Positions 23,983 through 35,041 of a stretch of 64,000 bases of DNA are shown piece by piece. The notes beneath the pieces were generated by a model, which saw only the letters and a list, made by a program, of their open reading frames with translations, was not told where the DNA came from and made no database searches. The stretch is from Dokdonella_A sp046347015 (GTDB lineage Bacteria > Pseudomonadota > Gammaproteobacteria > Xanthomonadales > Rhodanobacteraceae): NCBI GenBank assembly GCA_046347015.1, contig JAXMHA010000014.1, forward strand, positions 9,504 to 73,503. The letters run 5' to 3'. Both the position numbers and the translations under genes were made by a program. Numbering within the stretch: position 1 is the first letter of the stretch; the number at the start of each line of letters is the position of its first letter.

Positions 23983-24014
23983 ATGTTGCACCGCAACATG
24001 AAACCTGCTAGGAT
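23983..24014 (+). promoter_or_regulatory. Phasin-gene promoter with palindromic operator
   Basis: A perfect inverted repeat ATGTTGC-ACC-GCAACAT lies at 23983-23999. TTGCAC inside it (23986-23991) sits 17 bp before TAGGAT (24009-24014), forming a weak -35/-10 pair, and the phasin ATG is 40 bp downstream. An operator on a -35 suggests repression. The TTGC-N3-GCAA core resembles sites described for the PHB-sensing repressor PhaR. The region just upstream (23911-23940) is unusually AT-rich for this window. Confidence 0.5.
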
Positions 24015-24053
24015 GCCTTCCGTAATCCAATCCCCTTGCAGGAGCAAACCATC

Positions 24054-24446
24054 ATGTTCGAACAGATCAATTCCCAGTCGCTGGCTCTCGGCAAGAGCTA
24101 TGCGGATACTTTCGTCAAGGCGCAGAGCCTCACTCTGGAAAGCTTCGAGCGGATCACGGGCGTGCAGTTGAAGGCCCTCGAGAACCGCGTCAATGCCGCG
24201 GTCGAGTTCTGGACCGAAGCGTCGGAAATCCGTGATTTCGACGGTGCACGTGCGATGTGGCCGAAGGGCGTGCAGCTTGCCAAGGAAAACGCCGAGAAGA
24301 TTTACGCGACCGGCCAGGAAGTCTTCGGGATCGCGCTGAAGACCGGCGACGCCCTCGGCGCGCTGGTGAAGGGTTCGTACGAGACGACCAACAACACAAT
24401 TGCGAAGCAGGCCAACGCGGTCAAGAAGGCTGCCGGTTCGCGCTGA
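24054..24446 (+). CDS. Phasin family protein
   Basis: A 130-residue helical protein of the phasin family (TIGR/phasin_2 type), which coats polyhydroxyalkanoate granules and limits their size. Visible features are the N-terminal MFEQINSQSLALGKSYADTF, the amphipathic helices through FERITGVQLKALENRVNAAV and EFWTEAS, and a C-terminal Lys/Ala tail (QANAVKKAAGSR). A GGAG Shine-Dalgarno lies 10 bp before the ATG. The gene stands alone between an operator-like promoter and a strong terminator. No PHB synthase is in the window. Confidence 0.88.
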   Translation: MFEQINSQSLALGKSYADTFVKAQSLTLESFERITGVQLKALENRVNAAVEFWTEASEIRDFDGARAMWPKGVQLAKENAEKIYATGQEVFGIALKTGDALGALVKGSYETTNNTIAKQANAVKKAAGSR

Positions 24447-24496
24447 GCATCGCTTGCGTTCGGCTGCATCTCTCCCCCTTGCAGCCGGACTTCTTG

Positions 24497-24527
24497 AGGC
24501 CGGGCCTTGTGCCCGGCCTTTTCTTTT
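24497..24527 (+). terminator. Rho-independent terminator after phasin gene
   Basis: AGGCCGGGC (24497-24505) pairs perfectly with GCCCGGCCT (24511-24519) across a 5-nt loop CTTGT, followed by a T-rich run (24520-24527, TTTCTTTT). It starts 51 bp after the phasin stop. Confidence 0.9.
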
Positions 24528-24708
24528 CCGACCCTTCCTCGCGCCGCTTGATGGAAAGAGACGGCGCAGGGTTGGGGGCGGCCTCCTGGATCTGAGGCAC
24601 TTGCTGTCTGCGGCGGGCCGGAGGTTCGATTCCACCTGAAGCCGGATTCAGCGAACGCGATCGCCCCCGCCAGGCCATCCGGTCGGCTGCAGATCGGCGA
24701 TTGCCGGA

Positions 24709-25746
24709 TCAACCCTCGCGGAAGATGTAGCGCGCGGCCCCGATCTGGATGACGTCCTCGTCCCGCAACAGGCGATCCGCGACCAGCTCGGCATTGACCA
24801 GCGTGCCGCGACGACTGCCCAGGTCGACGAGTTGGTAGGTGCGGCCGTCGGATTTGATCTCGGCATGCCGCGCATCGACGCCAGGTCCTCCGACGAATAC
24901 TTCGACTTCACTGCCGGCGCCGAGCGTTATCGCCCGGGGCGGCAACGGGATGGCCGCTCGCCCGGCTTCCGGGTTCTGCGGCACCAGGCGTGCGGTCCGC
25001 AGAATCATCGTGGCGCCTCCGCCTTTCACGGCTGCAGCCGCACCACCAATGGAAGATCCGAAAGGTCCCGCAGTCCCCTTCACGGGCGCCGCGGTCGCCG
25101 GTGTCGCGGCAGGAACCTTCGGCGGCTCCGGCAAATCGAGTACCGGCAGGATTCGTGTCGCGGCCGGCTCGACCGGCGCAGCAGCGATCCGGGCTGCCCT
25201 GCCTGCATCCTGCCGTTGCGGGCCTTCGGCCTTCGAATCCGGGAGTCGCAGCGTGTTCGCTTGTGCCTCTGCGGCCACGACGGCACTACCGCCGAGCAAT
25301 TCCTCGAACTGGCGCATGAGCTGTCCCGCTCGCTCATGCGCCGCGCGCACGTCGCGCCGGGACTCGTCGAGATCCGCCAAACGCCGGTCGCGCTCGTCCA
25401 CGGCAAACTCGCCGATGCGGTGCCGCAGCTCGATTTCCTGTTGCTCGAGTTCCTTGGCCTCGTGATCGGCATCGACCCTTGCCGCTGCCTTTCGCAGCGA
25501 GTCGTAAGCGGCGGACGCAGATCGGCGAAGGGGTGCTCCCTTCGCGTCAAGCGCCTCCAGCCGACGTGCATAGTCCGCATCGACCTTGTCGAGAACGGCC
25601 TCGGAGTACTCGTTTCTCATTCCCTGCAGCGACGCACGGCGCTCGCGAAGCAACGCCGCCTCATGCTCGATTTCCCGCAGGGCATCCAGCATGCTCGTGT
25701 CGACCGACGCGATCTCGACGCCGGGCTGATCCCGTTCCGCAACCAT
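24709..25746 (-). CDS. Coiled-coil FHA-domain protein
   Basis: A 345-residue protein: an N-terminal coiled coil (about residues 20-150, heptads such as LREIEHEAALLRERRA and ELEQQEIELRHRI), an Ala/Pro-rich linker (about 150-260) and a C-terminal FHA domain (about 268-345) with RHAEIKSDGRTYQLVDLGSR and IQIGAARYIF. FHA domains bind phosphothreonine. Canonical GSxNGT is GSRRGT here. Start ATG 25746 is preceded by a GGGGG stretch. No kinase or secretion gene lies next to it, so the role is open. It converges on the phasin gene. Confidence 0.8.
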   Translation of the reverse strand: MVAERDQPGVEIASVDTSMLDALREIEHEAALLRERRASLQGMRNEYSEAVLDKVDADYARRLEALDAKGAPLRRSASAAYDSLRKAAARVDADHEAKELEQQEIELRHRIGEFAVDERDRRLADLDESRRDVRAAHERAGQLMRQFEELLGGSAVVAAEAQANTLRLPDSKAEGPQRQDAGRAARIAAAPVEPAATRILPVLDLPEPPKVPAATPATAAPVKGTAGPFGSSIGGAAAAVKGGGATMILRTARLVPQNPEAGRAAIPLPPRAITLGAGSEVEVFVGGPGVDARHAEIKSDGRTYQLVDLGSRRGTLVNAELVADRLLRDEDVIQIGAARYIFREG

Positions 25747-25903
25747 GACCCACCCCCTTTCCCGGGCAACCGGCTGCGACCGCCAAGGTTGCCCTCGTTC
25801 ACCTGACAGCGAGGGCATTATGCCGGTCAGTCGGCACGCGAGACAGCACATCCGTCACGGAATCGAGCGCGCAGGCGACCCTGGCAACCCGCCCCACTCT
25901 ACG

Positions 25904-25933
25904 TTGCAGCGCGAAATGGACGACTGATATACT
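25904..25933 (+). promoter_or_regulatory. Candidate promoter of the ATP synthase operon
   Basis: TTGCAG (25904-25909) and TATACT (25928-25933) are separated by 18 bp, in the gap between the FHA gene and atpI. The -10 box matches 5 of 6 positions, the -35 box 3 of 6. It is the only such pair upstream of the operon. Confidence 0.45.
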
Positions 25934-26007
25934 TTCAAGGCTCGACAGGCGGGTTTTCGCGGCGTGCCGCGGCACGGCCGGTCGCCTCCCGAAATGGGGT
26001 CATCCGC

Positions 26008-26436
26008 GTGCGCAATTCTCTCGCCGCCGGCCGGCAGCTCGCTGCCCGAGTCGTGCTCACGCAGGTCGGCGCGACCGCCTTGGTGGCGGGGGCTTTCGCA
26101 TGGCGTGGATGGAGTGATGCGCTGGGCGTGATGGCGGGCGGAACTGCCGCGGTGGTCGGAACGATCCTGCTGGCGTGGCGCCTTTTCGCGGGTCCACCCG
26201 TCGCCGCCAGCCTGGTGCTGATGCGATTGTTTGTCGGCAACGTTTTGCGCTGGTGCGCAATCGGCACCGTGTTGTACCTGGCGATGGTCAAGGCCGCATT
26301 GCCACCATTGCCGGTACTCGCGGGATTGATGGCGGCGTTGCTGCCGCAGATGGCGGGACTGTCCGAGCGCCGGGATGCGCGTCATCCCCCGATCCTGGCC
26401 GGTGAACACATTCGTACGTCGGAACAGCGGCGTTGA
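26008..26436 (+). CDS. atpI: ATP synthase I-subunit AtpI
   Basis: A 142-residue, four-helix membrane protein that assists c-ring assembly and opens the atp operon. Hydrophobic segments include QVGATALVAGAFAWRGW, ALGVMAGGTAAVVGTILLAW, RLFVGNVLRWCAIGTVLYLA and PVLAGLMAALLPQMAG. The start is GTG at 26008. Position just before atpB supports it; sequence similarity across the family is low. Confidence 0.8.
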   Translation: MRNSLAAGRQLAARVVLTQVGATALVAGAFAWRGWSDALGVMAGGTAAVVGTILLAWRLFAGPPVAASLVLMRLFVGNVLRWCAIGTVLYLAMVKAALPPLPVLAGLMAALLPQMAGLSERRDARHPPILAGEHIRTSEQRR

Positions 26437-26460
26437 TTCAGGAATCAGGTACCGCACCAG

Positions 26461-27300
26461 ATGGCCACCGAAGCCACCCCCAGCGCCAGTGACTACATCT
26501 TGCACCACCTGACCTATCTGCAGCTCGATCTGCACACGGGAAGGATCGTCGAGAATTCGCCCGGCTTCTGGGTCCTGAACCTCGACTCGGTGTTCTTTTC
26601 GCTGCTGCTCGCGGCGCTGTTCGTCTGGATGTTCGGCTCGGTCGCACGCAAGGCGGAAAGCGGCGTTCCGGGGAAGTGGCAAAACTTCGTGGAGATGTGC
26701 CTCAACTTCGTCGACAGCCAGGTCAAGGATGCCTATCACCACGGGGCGAAGTTCGTTGCCCCGATGGCCCTGTTGGTCGGGTTCTGGATCTTCTTCATGA
26801 ACTTCATGGACCTGTTGCCGATCGACCTGCTGCCGAAGATTGCCGGCGGCATGGATGTCGGCCACCTGCGGGTGGTGCCGTCGGCCGACCCGAACGTCGC
26901 GCTCGGCATGTCGATCGCGGTGTTCTTCATTGCAATGACCTACAGCTTCATCGCGAAGGGGTTCAAGGGCGTCGGCGCGGAATTCATGTTCCATCCGTTC
27001 GGCAAGTGGCTGTTGCCCGTCAATTTCCTGTTGAAGGTCGTCGAGGAGCTGGCCAAGCCGGTGAGCCTCGGGCTGCGGCTGTTCGGCAACATGTACGCGG
27101 GCGAGATCATCTTCATCCTGCTCGCCTGCTTCACGCTCAATTACTCGTTGACCAGCATCGGTTCCAACCTCGGCTTCCTCGTGCAGGTGGTGCTCGGAGT
27201 GGCGTGGACGATCTTCCACGTCCTGATCATCACGTTGCAGGCATACATCTTCATGGTGCTGACCGTCGTCTACATGTCGATGGCAGCCGATTCCCACTGA
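26461..27300 (+). CDS. atpB: ATP synthase Fo subunit a
   Basis: A 279-residue membrane subunit that forms the proton half-channels. The essential Arg lies in PVSLGLRLFGNMYAGEI, followed by hydrophobic helices ending in ITLQAYIFMVLTVVYMSMA. Its length fits proteobacterial subunit a. Confidence 0.97.
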   Translation: MATEATPSASDYILHHLTYLQLDLHTGRIVENSPGFWVLNLDSVFFSLLLAALFVWMFGSVARKAESGVPGKWQNFVEMCLNFVDSQVKDAYHHGAKFVAPMALLVGFWIFFMNFMDLLPIDLLPKIAGGMDVGHLRVVPSADPNVALGMSIAVFFIAMTYSFIAKGFKGVGAEFMFHPFGKWLLPVNFLLKVVEELAKPVSLGLRLFGNMYAGEIIFILLACFTLNYSLTSIGSNLGFLVQVVLGVAWTIFHVLIITLQAYIFMVLTVVYMSMAADSH

Positions 27301-27339
27301 TCCGACTTCCATCCCACCGCAACACACCCGGAGATTTGC

Positions 27340-27633
27340 ATGGACATCAGCGCACTCGCTTCCGTTGAGGCCCTCACCGCGATCGCGGCTGGCCTCATGC
27401 TCGGCCTCGGCGGCATCGGCGCCGCCATCGGCATGGGCCTCATGGGCGGCAAGTTCCTCGAAGGCGCTTCGCGCCAGCCGGAACTGGTGCCGATGCTGCA
27501 GGGCAAGATGTTCCTGCTGGTCGGCCTGATCGACGCGATTCCGATCATCGGCGTGGGCATCGCGCTGTACCTGATTTTCGTCGATCCGTTCTCCGGCAAG
27601 ATGCTTGCGCACATGGCAGGCGCGGCCAAGTAA
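27340..27633 (+). CDS. atpE: ATP synthase Fo subunit c
   Basis: A 97-residue hairpin of two membrane helices, a little longer than the about 79 of E. coli because of N-terminal and loop additions. The ion-binding Asp65 lies in GLIDAIPIIGVGIAL, and the polar loop is EGASRQPEL (RQP motif). A GGAG ribosome-binding site precedes the ATG. Confidence 0.96.
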   Translation: MDISALASVEALTAIAAGLMLGLGGIGAAIGMGLMGGKFLEGASRQPELVPMLQGKMFLLVGLIDAIPIIGVGIALYLIFVDPFSGKMLAHMAGAAK

Positions 27634-27664
27634 TCCACTCGTTCCCGCGTCGAGGAAGCTTCCC

Positions 27665-28135
27665 GTGAGCATCAACGCAACGCTTCTCGCCCAGATCGTC
27701 GTCTTCGGCATCCTGATCTGGTTCACGATGAAGTTCCTGTGGCCGCCGATCGCCCAGGCCATGGACGAGCGCGCGCACCGCATCGCCGAGGGATTGAGCG
27801 CCGCCGAACGCGCCCGCAAGGAACTCGCCGATGCCGACACGCGCGCCGCCGAGGAAGTCCGACAAGCGCGCACCGAGGCCGCGGCGATCATCGAGCGCGC
27901 CAACCAGCAGGCGGCGCAGATCATCGAGAAGGCCAAGCAGGACGCGCAGACCGAAGCAGGTCGGCAAAAAGCGGCTGCACTCGCCGAGATCGACAGCATG
28001 GCCGACCGCGCGCGCGAAGACCTGCGCCGCCAGGTCGCATCGCTCGCCGTCGCGGGCGCGTCGCGCATCCTGCACCGCGAAATCGACGCGGGCACGCACA
28101 AGGCCCTGATCGACGAACTGGTCACCGAGATCTGA
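27665..28135 (+). CDS. atpF: ATP synthase Fo subunit b
   Basis: A 156-residue stator subunit: a short N-terminal membrane helix (LAQIVVFGILIWFTMKFLWPP) followed by a long charged coiled coil. The start is GTG at 27665, since earlier in-frame codons fall inside the atpE tail and give a non-membrane prefix. Confidence 0.94.
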   Translation: MSINATLLAQIVVFGILIWFTMKFLWPPIAQAMDERAHRIAEGLSAAERARKELADADTRAAEEVRQARTEAAAIIERANQQAAQIIEKAKQDAQTEAGRQKAAALAEIDSMADRAREDLRRQVASLAVAGASRILHREIDAGTHKALIDELVTEI

Positions 28136-28160
28136 TCCCGGACCAAGACCCGGAACCGAC

Positions 28161-28694
28161 ATGTCGCAGCCGCTGACCATCGCCCGTCCCTACGCCCGCG
28201 CCGCGTTCGAAGCCGCGACGATGGAACACGCCGCGGATGCGTGGGCGCGCAAGCTGGCATTCGCCGCGGAAGTCGCCGGCACCCCGGACGCGTCGTCCCT
28301 GTTCGGTGACCCGCGGGTGGGACCGGAGCAGCTCGCCGCGCTGTTCTGCCCGGATGGCGAACCGGCCGAATCGTCGTTCCGGCGATTCCTCGCGTTGCTG
28401 GCGGACAACCACCGGCTGCAGGCGTTGCCGGAGATCGCGGCCTTGTTCGAAGGCTACAAGCGCGACGCCGAACGTATCCTCGAAGTCGAGGTCACTGCCG
28501 CCGTGCCGCTGACCGGCGACGCCGTGGAAACCCTGAAGACCGCCCTGCAACGGCGCTTCGGCCGCACGATCGAACTGCGCCAGCGGCTCGATCCGGGCGT
28601 GATCGGCGGCGCCGTGGTCAACGCCGGCGACGAGGTGATCGACGGCACCGTGCGCGGCCGTCTTGCGAGGTTGCGAGTCGCGTTGACGCAATGA
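28161..28694 (+). CDS. atpH: ATP synthase F1 subunit delta
   Basis: A 177-residue subunit that links F1 to the b stator. It has the N-terminal helical domain (TIARPYARAAFEAA) and the C-terminal signature ELRQRLDPGVIGGAVVNAGD. It follows atpF by 25 bp. A 145-bp gap with inverted repeats separates it from atpA. Confidence 0.95.
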   Translation: MSQPLTIARPYARAAFEAATMEHAADAWARKLAFAAEVAGTPDASSLFGDPRVGPEQLAALFCPDGEPAESSFRRFLALLADNHRLQALPEIAALFEGYKRDAERILEVEVTAAVPLTGDAVETLKTALQRRFGRTIELRQRLDPGVIGGAVVNAGDEVIDGTVRGRLARLRVALTQ

Positions 28695-28708
28695 CGACAG
28701 GCAACTGG

Positions 28709-28777
28709 CAGCCGGAAATCGGCAGCCGGAAGGCAAGGAAACGCTGTACTCCGGTTACCGGCTTCCGGTTTCCGGTT
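28709..28777. repeat. CCGG-rich inverted repeat in the atpH-atpA gap
   Basis: Copies of AGCCGGAA-like units (28710-28731) are answered by CCGGTTACCGGC and CCGGTTTCCGG (28751-28776) in inverse sense, so the gap can form an imperfect long hairpin. Related blocks occur in the atpA-atpG and atpD-atpC gaps. Confidence 0.6.
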
Positions 28778-28839
28778 CACTGACAAAATGGCATCTCAGG
28801 CGTGTGTTGCGGACGAATCGCTCGTCCCGAGGAAAAAAA

Positions 28840-30387
<1,548 letters not shown>

Positions 30388-30391
30388 CGCT

Positions 30392-30455
30392 GGGAACCGG
30401 TAGCCGGTAATCGGTAACCGGAGAGCAGAGTTCCGGCTACCGGCTACCGTTTCCC
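30392..30455. repeat. Long near-perfect hairpin repeat in the atpA-atpG gap
   Basis: GGGAACCGGTAGCCGGTA... (30392-30422) is inverted by ...CCGGCTACCGGCTACCGTTTCCC (30431-30455) across an 8-nt loop GAGCAGAG. The arms are built from 9-10 bp CCGGTA(A/G) units. It lacks a T-run, so it is not a classical terminator; it may stabilise or attenuate the polycistronic mRNA, or be a dispersed REP-like element. Confidence 0.7.
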
Positions 30456-30484
30456 GACTCCCGAAACGAGAGAAGCGAATCCAC

Positions 30485-31348
30485 ATGGCAGGCGCACGTG
30501 AAATCCGCACCAAGATCAAGAGCGTCGCGAACACCCGCAAGGTGACAAGCGCGCTGCAGATGGTGTCGGCGTCGAAGATCCGCAAGGCGCAGGAACTGAT
30601 GCGCGCCTCGCGCCCGTACGCGCGCGCCATGCGCCAGGTGATCGGCCACCTTTCCCATGCGACTGCCGAGTACCGCCACCCGTTCGTCGTCGAGCACGAA
30701 TCGGTCAAGCGCGTCGGTTACATCATCGTGTCGACCGATCGCGGCCTTTGCGGAGGCCTCAACGCGAACCTGTTCCGGCGCCTGCTCGGCGAATTCCGCG
30801 ACTGGTCGGCGAAGGGCGTCGGGATCGACGTGATCTGCATCGGCAGCAAGGCGACGGCGTTCTTCAAGCGCCTCGACGTGACGCTGGTCGGCAGCGTGAC
30901 CCATCTCGGCGACAAGCCGCAGGTCACGCAGGTGATCGGCGTCATCAAGCTGATCCTCGACAAGTATCGTGAGGGCAGCGTCGACCGCTTGACGCTGGCG
31001 TACAACGATTTCATCAACACGATGACGCAGAAGGCGTCCTTCGACCAATTGCTGCCGCTGCCGTCGACCGCGGAAGTCCCGACCGCGGGCAACTGGGACT
31101 ATCTCTACGAGCCCGATCCCGAGACGGTGCTCGAACACGTGCTGACCCGTTACATCGAATCGCTGGTCTATCAGGCGGTTCTCGAGAACCTCGCCAGCGA
31201 ACATGCGGCCCGCATGGTCGCGATGAAATCAGCCAGCGACAATGCGACCAAGGCCATCGATTCGCTGACCCTTGTCTACAACAAGGCGAGGCAGGCGGCG
31301 ATCACCCAGGAAATTTCGGAAATCGTCGGCGGTGCGGCTGCGGTGTGA
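30485..31348 (+). CDS. atpG: ATP synthase F1 subunit gamma
   Basis: A 287-residue rotor shaft subunit. The N terminus REIRTKIKSVANTRKVTSAL, the central STDRGLCGGLNANL and the C terminus KARQAAITQEISEIVGGAAA are typical. Confidence 0.97.
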   Translation: MAGAREIRTKIKSVANTRKVTSALQMVSASKIRKAQELMRASRPYARAMRQVIGHLSHATAEYRHPFVVEHESVKRVGYIIVSTDRGLCGGLNANLFRRLLGEFRDWSAKGVGIDVICIGSKATAFFKRLDVTLVGSVTHLGDKPQVTQVIGVIKLILDKYREGSVDRLTLAYNDFINTMTQKASFDQLLPLPSTAEVPTAGNWDYLYEPDPETVLEHVLTRYIESLVYQAVLENLASEHAARMVAMKSASDNATKAIDSLTLVYNKARQAAITQEISEIVGGAAAV

Positions 31349-31354
31349 CTGGGC

Positions 31355-31428
31355 GTGAGCGGACAAGCCGTAGGCGGTGAGCGAAATAAGCGCGCTCTTG
31401 ATCTTTCCGCTGACCGCTGACCGCTCAC
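31355..31428. repeat. Inverted GTGAGCGG/CCGCTCAC repeat in the atpG-atpD gap
   Basis: GTGAGCGG (31355-31362) and CCGCTCAC (31421-31428) form an exact 8-bp inverted pair, with internal repeats of GGCGGTGAGCG and CCGCTGACCGCTGACCGCT. The unit differs from the CCGGTA units of the other atp gaps, but the layout is similar. Confidence 0.55.
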
Positions 31429-31495
31429 AATCGGGAAAGCGGCAGGAGCGCGACCGCTCCGACAGAACGAACTGGAGCTTTCAGAGGACAACGCA

Positions 31496-32938
<1,443 letters not shown>

Positions 32939-32941
32939 CAA

Positions 32942-33025
32942 GCCGGTGACAGGAAGCCGATCGCCCGCTTCGCGGGCCAATTGGCAGCCGGAAGGCGCTT
33001 CTCCGGTTTCCGGCTACCGGTTACC
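32942..33025. repeat. CCGG-rich inverted repeat in the atpD-atpC gap
   Basis: GCCGGTGACAGGAAGCC near 32942 and GGCAGCCGGAAGG near 32983 are opposed by CCGGTTTCCGGCTACCGGTTACC (33003-33025). A separate small hairpin CCCGCTTCGCGGG lies at 32964-32976. Confidence 0.55.
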
Positions 33026-33048
33026 TTCTTCCGAACAGGACAGGACAC

Positions 33049-33474
33049 ATGGCATCCACCATCCGCTGCGACATCGTCAGTGCCGAGCACGAGATCTTCC
33101 GTGGTGAGGCACGCATGGTCATTGCCACGGGCGAGGAAGGCGAACTCGGCATCGCGCCGCGCCACGTGGCGCTGATCACGCGCCTGAAACCGGGGCAGGT
33201 GCGCATCCTCCTCGACAACGGTGAAGAGCAGTTCTACTACGTATCCGGCGGCATCCTCGAAGTGCAGCCGAACGTCGTGACGATCCTGGCCGATACCGCG
33301 GTACGCGCCCGCGACCTCGACGAGGCGGCTGCCCGGCGCGCGAAAGAAGAAGCCGAACGCGCCCTGGCCGACCGCGCAGATGCCATCGATATTGCGCGCG
33401 CGCAGGCGCAGTTGGCCGAAGCGATTGCGCAGCTGCAAGCGCTGGAACGCCTGCGGCGAAGCCTGCGACACTGA
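33049..33474 (+). CDS. atpC: ATP synthase F1 subunit epsilon
   Basis: A 141-residue subunit, the N-terminal beta-sandwich (HEIFRGEARMVIATGEEGEL, GIAPRHVALIT, YVSGGILEVQPN) followed by a C-terminal helical hairpin that can inhibit F1. It is the last gene of the operon; glmU is 87 bp downstream. Confidence 0.96.
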   Translation: MASTIRCDIVSAEHEIFRGEARMVIATGEEGELGIAPRHVALITRLKPGQVRILLDNGEEQFYYVSGGILEVQPNVVTILADTAVRARDLDEAAARRAKEEAERALADRADAIDIARAQAQLAEAIAQLQALERLRRSLRH

Positions 33475-33561
33475 CGGGGCTCGACGCAGGCGCCGGCAAG
33501 TGCTCCCGCCCCGGCAACCGGCACTCGAGACCGTCGTCTGCAGCCCACTGGAGATCTCGTC

Positions 33562-34926
33562 ATGAACCTGCCGCTGCACGTCATCGTTCTTGCCGCAGGC
33601 GAGGGCAAGCGGATGCATTCGGCATTGCCGAAAGTCCTGATGCCGCTGGCGGGCCGACCGATGCTCGCGCATGTGCTCGATACGGCGCGATCGCTCCGGC
33701 CCGAACGCATCCACCTCGTCTTCGGCCACAAGGGCGACCAGGTCCGCACCGCACTCACCGATCTCGGGGACATGATCTGGGTGCGCCAGAACGAGCAGCG
33801 CGGCACGGGCCACGCCGTCCGGATCGCGATGGCCGGCGTTCCCGAGGATGCGCGTGTCCTGGTCCTGTACGGCGATGTCCCGCTGATCCGCGCCGACACC
33901 CTGGAAAAACTTCTCGCGGTCGAGTCGCCGTTGGTCGCGCTGATCACGCAACTCGAATCGCCCTTCGGCTACGGGCGCGTGATCCGCGATGGCATCGGCC
34001 GGGTGCGCGCGGTCGTCGAAGAGCGCGATGCGACGCCCGAGCAGCTGCAGATCAACTGGGTCAACAGCGGAACCCTGGCTGCCGATGCGCGCCGGTTGCG
34101 CGTCTGGGTGAACAACCTGTCGGACGACAACGCCCAGCACGAGTTCTACCTGACCGACATCTTCGACCAGGCTTCCGAGGAAGGCGAGCCCGCCGCGGCG
34201 AGCGCCTGCTCGAACCCGCAGGAGGTGTTCGGCGCGAACGACCCGTGGCAGCTTGCGGCCCTCGAGCGCCTCTACCAGCGCCTGCGCGCGACCGCGTTGG
34301 CGGCGGCAGGGGTCCGGTTCGCCGATCCGGTGCGGTTCGACCTCCGCGGCGACGTACACGCGGGTCGTGATGTGGAGATCGACGTCGACGTCGTGCTCGA
34401 GGGCCTGGTCGAACTCGGCGACGACGTGTCGATCGGCCCGTTCTGCCGTATCCGCAACTCGACGCTCGCCAGCGGCACCGTCGTGAACTCCCATTGCAAC
34501 CTCGATGGCGTCGTCACCCATGGCCCCTGTTCGATCGGACCGTTCGCGCGGTTGCGGCCGGGTACCGAAATCTCCGCCGGCGCCCACGTCGGCAACTTCG
34601 TCGAGGTCAAGAAGACGCGCATCGGTGCCAATTCGAAGGCCAATCACTTGAGCTACCTCGGTGATGCCGAAATCGGCGCGGACGTCAACATCGGCGCCGG
34701 CACGATCACCTGCAACTTCGACGGCGCGAACAAGCACGTGACGACGATCGAGGATGGCGTCTTCGTCGGTTCCAACACGGCGCTGGTCGCACCGGTCAAG
34801 CTGGGGCGCGACGCCACGATCGGCGCCGGGTCGGTGATCAACCAGGAAGCCCCTGCCGGCGAGTTGACCGTGGCGCGTGCGCGTCAGGTGACGGTGACCG
34901 GCTGGCGGCGTCCTCGCAAGAAGTAA
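33562..34926 (+). CDS. glmU: Bifunctional UDP-N-acetylglucosamine pyrophosphorylase / acetyltransferase
   Basis: Makes UDP-GlcNAc from glucosamine-1-P: the C-terminal domain acetylates, the N-terminal domain uridylylates. 454 residues. The N-terminal nucleotidyltransferase motif is LAAGEGKRMHSALPKVL (Lys for the usual Thr in GxGTRM). The C-terminal half is a left-handed beta-helix of hexapeptide repeats, with RPGTEISAGAHVGNFVEVKK and NHLSYLGDAEIG. UDP-GlcNAc is also the likely substrate of the sugar dehydrogenase encoded next. Confidence 0.97.
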   Translation: MNLPLHVIVLAAGEGKRMHSALPKVLMPLAGRPMLAHVLDTARSLRPERIHLVFGHKGDQVRTALTDLGDMIWVRQNEQRGTGHAVRIAMAGVPEDARVLVLYGDVPLIRADTLEKLLAVESPLVALITQLESPFGYGRVIRDGIGRVRAVVEERDATPEQLQINWVNSGTLAADARRLRVWVNNLSDDNAQHEFYLTDIFDQASEEGEPAAASACSNPQEVFGANDPWQLAALERLYQRLRATALAAAGVRFADPVRFDLRGDVHAGRDVEIDVDVVLEGLVELGDDVSIGPFCRIRNSTLASGTVVNSHCNLDGVVTHGPCSIGPFARLRPGTEISAGAHVGNFVEVKKTRIGANSKANHLSYLGDAEIGADVNIGAGTITCNFDGANKHVTTIEDGVFVGSNTALVAPVKLGRDATIGAGSVINQEAPAGELTVARARQVTVTGWRRPRKK

Positions 34927-34959
34927 GGTTGGCCGCCGTCCGAGGGGAAAAATCTCCGT

Positions 34960-34977
34960 CGCCAGCGCTTGCTGGCG
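34960..34977 (+). other. Hairpin between glmU and the sugar dehydrogenase gene
   Basis: CGCCAGC (34960-34966) pairs perfectly with GCTGGCG (34971-34977) over a GCTT tetraloop. Only TT follows, so it is a weak terminator at best. Confidence 0.4.
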
Positions 34978-35007
34978 TTCCGCCACCAATGGCCGTGGCG
35001 CGCAACT

Positions 35008-35016
35008 TGCTAGAAT
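35008..35016 (+). promoter_or_regulatory. Extended -10 promoter element before the EPS locus
   Basis: TGC-TAGAAT (35008-35016) is an extended -10 sequence, 25 bp before the ATG of the sugar dehydrogenase gene. No good -35 is seen, which extended -10 promoters do not need. The same TGCTAGAAT occurs 25 bp before the J-domain gene (59210-59218). Confidence 0.45.
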
Positions 35017-35041
35017 CGACGATCCCTTCGCGGAGCGACTG

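Noticed and set aside
24616..24641. tRNA T-arm-like GGTTCGATTCC sequence downstream of the phasin terminator
   Set aside because: The GGAGG/CCACC stem has a mismatch and no matching acceptor, D- or anticodon arms are found upstream, so it is not a tRNA gene; a degraded relic is possible.
34960..34980. glmU hairpin as a rho-independent terminator
   Set aside because: The stem is perfect but only TT follows, so it cannot be called a standard terminator.
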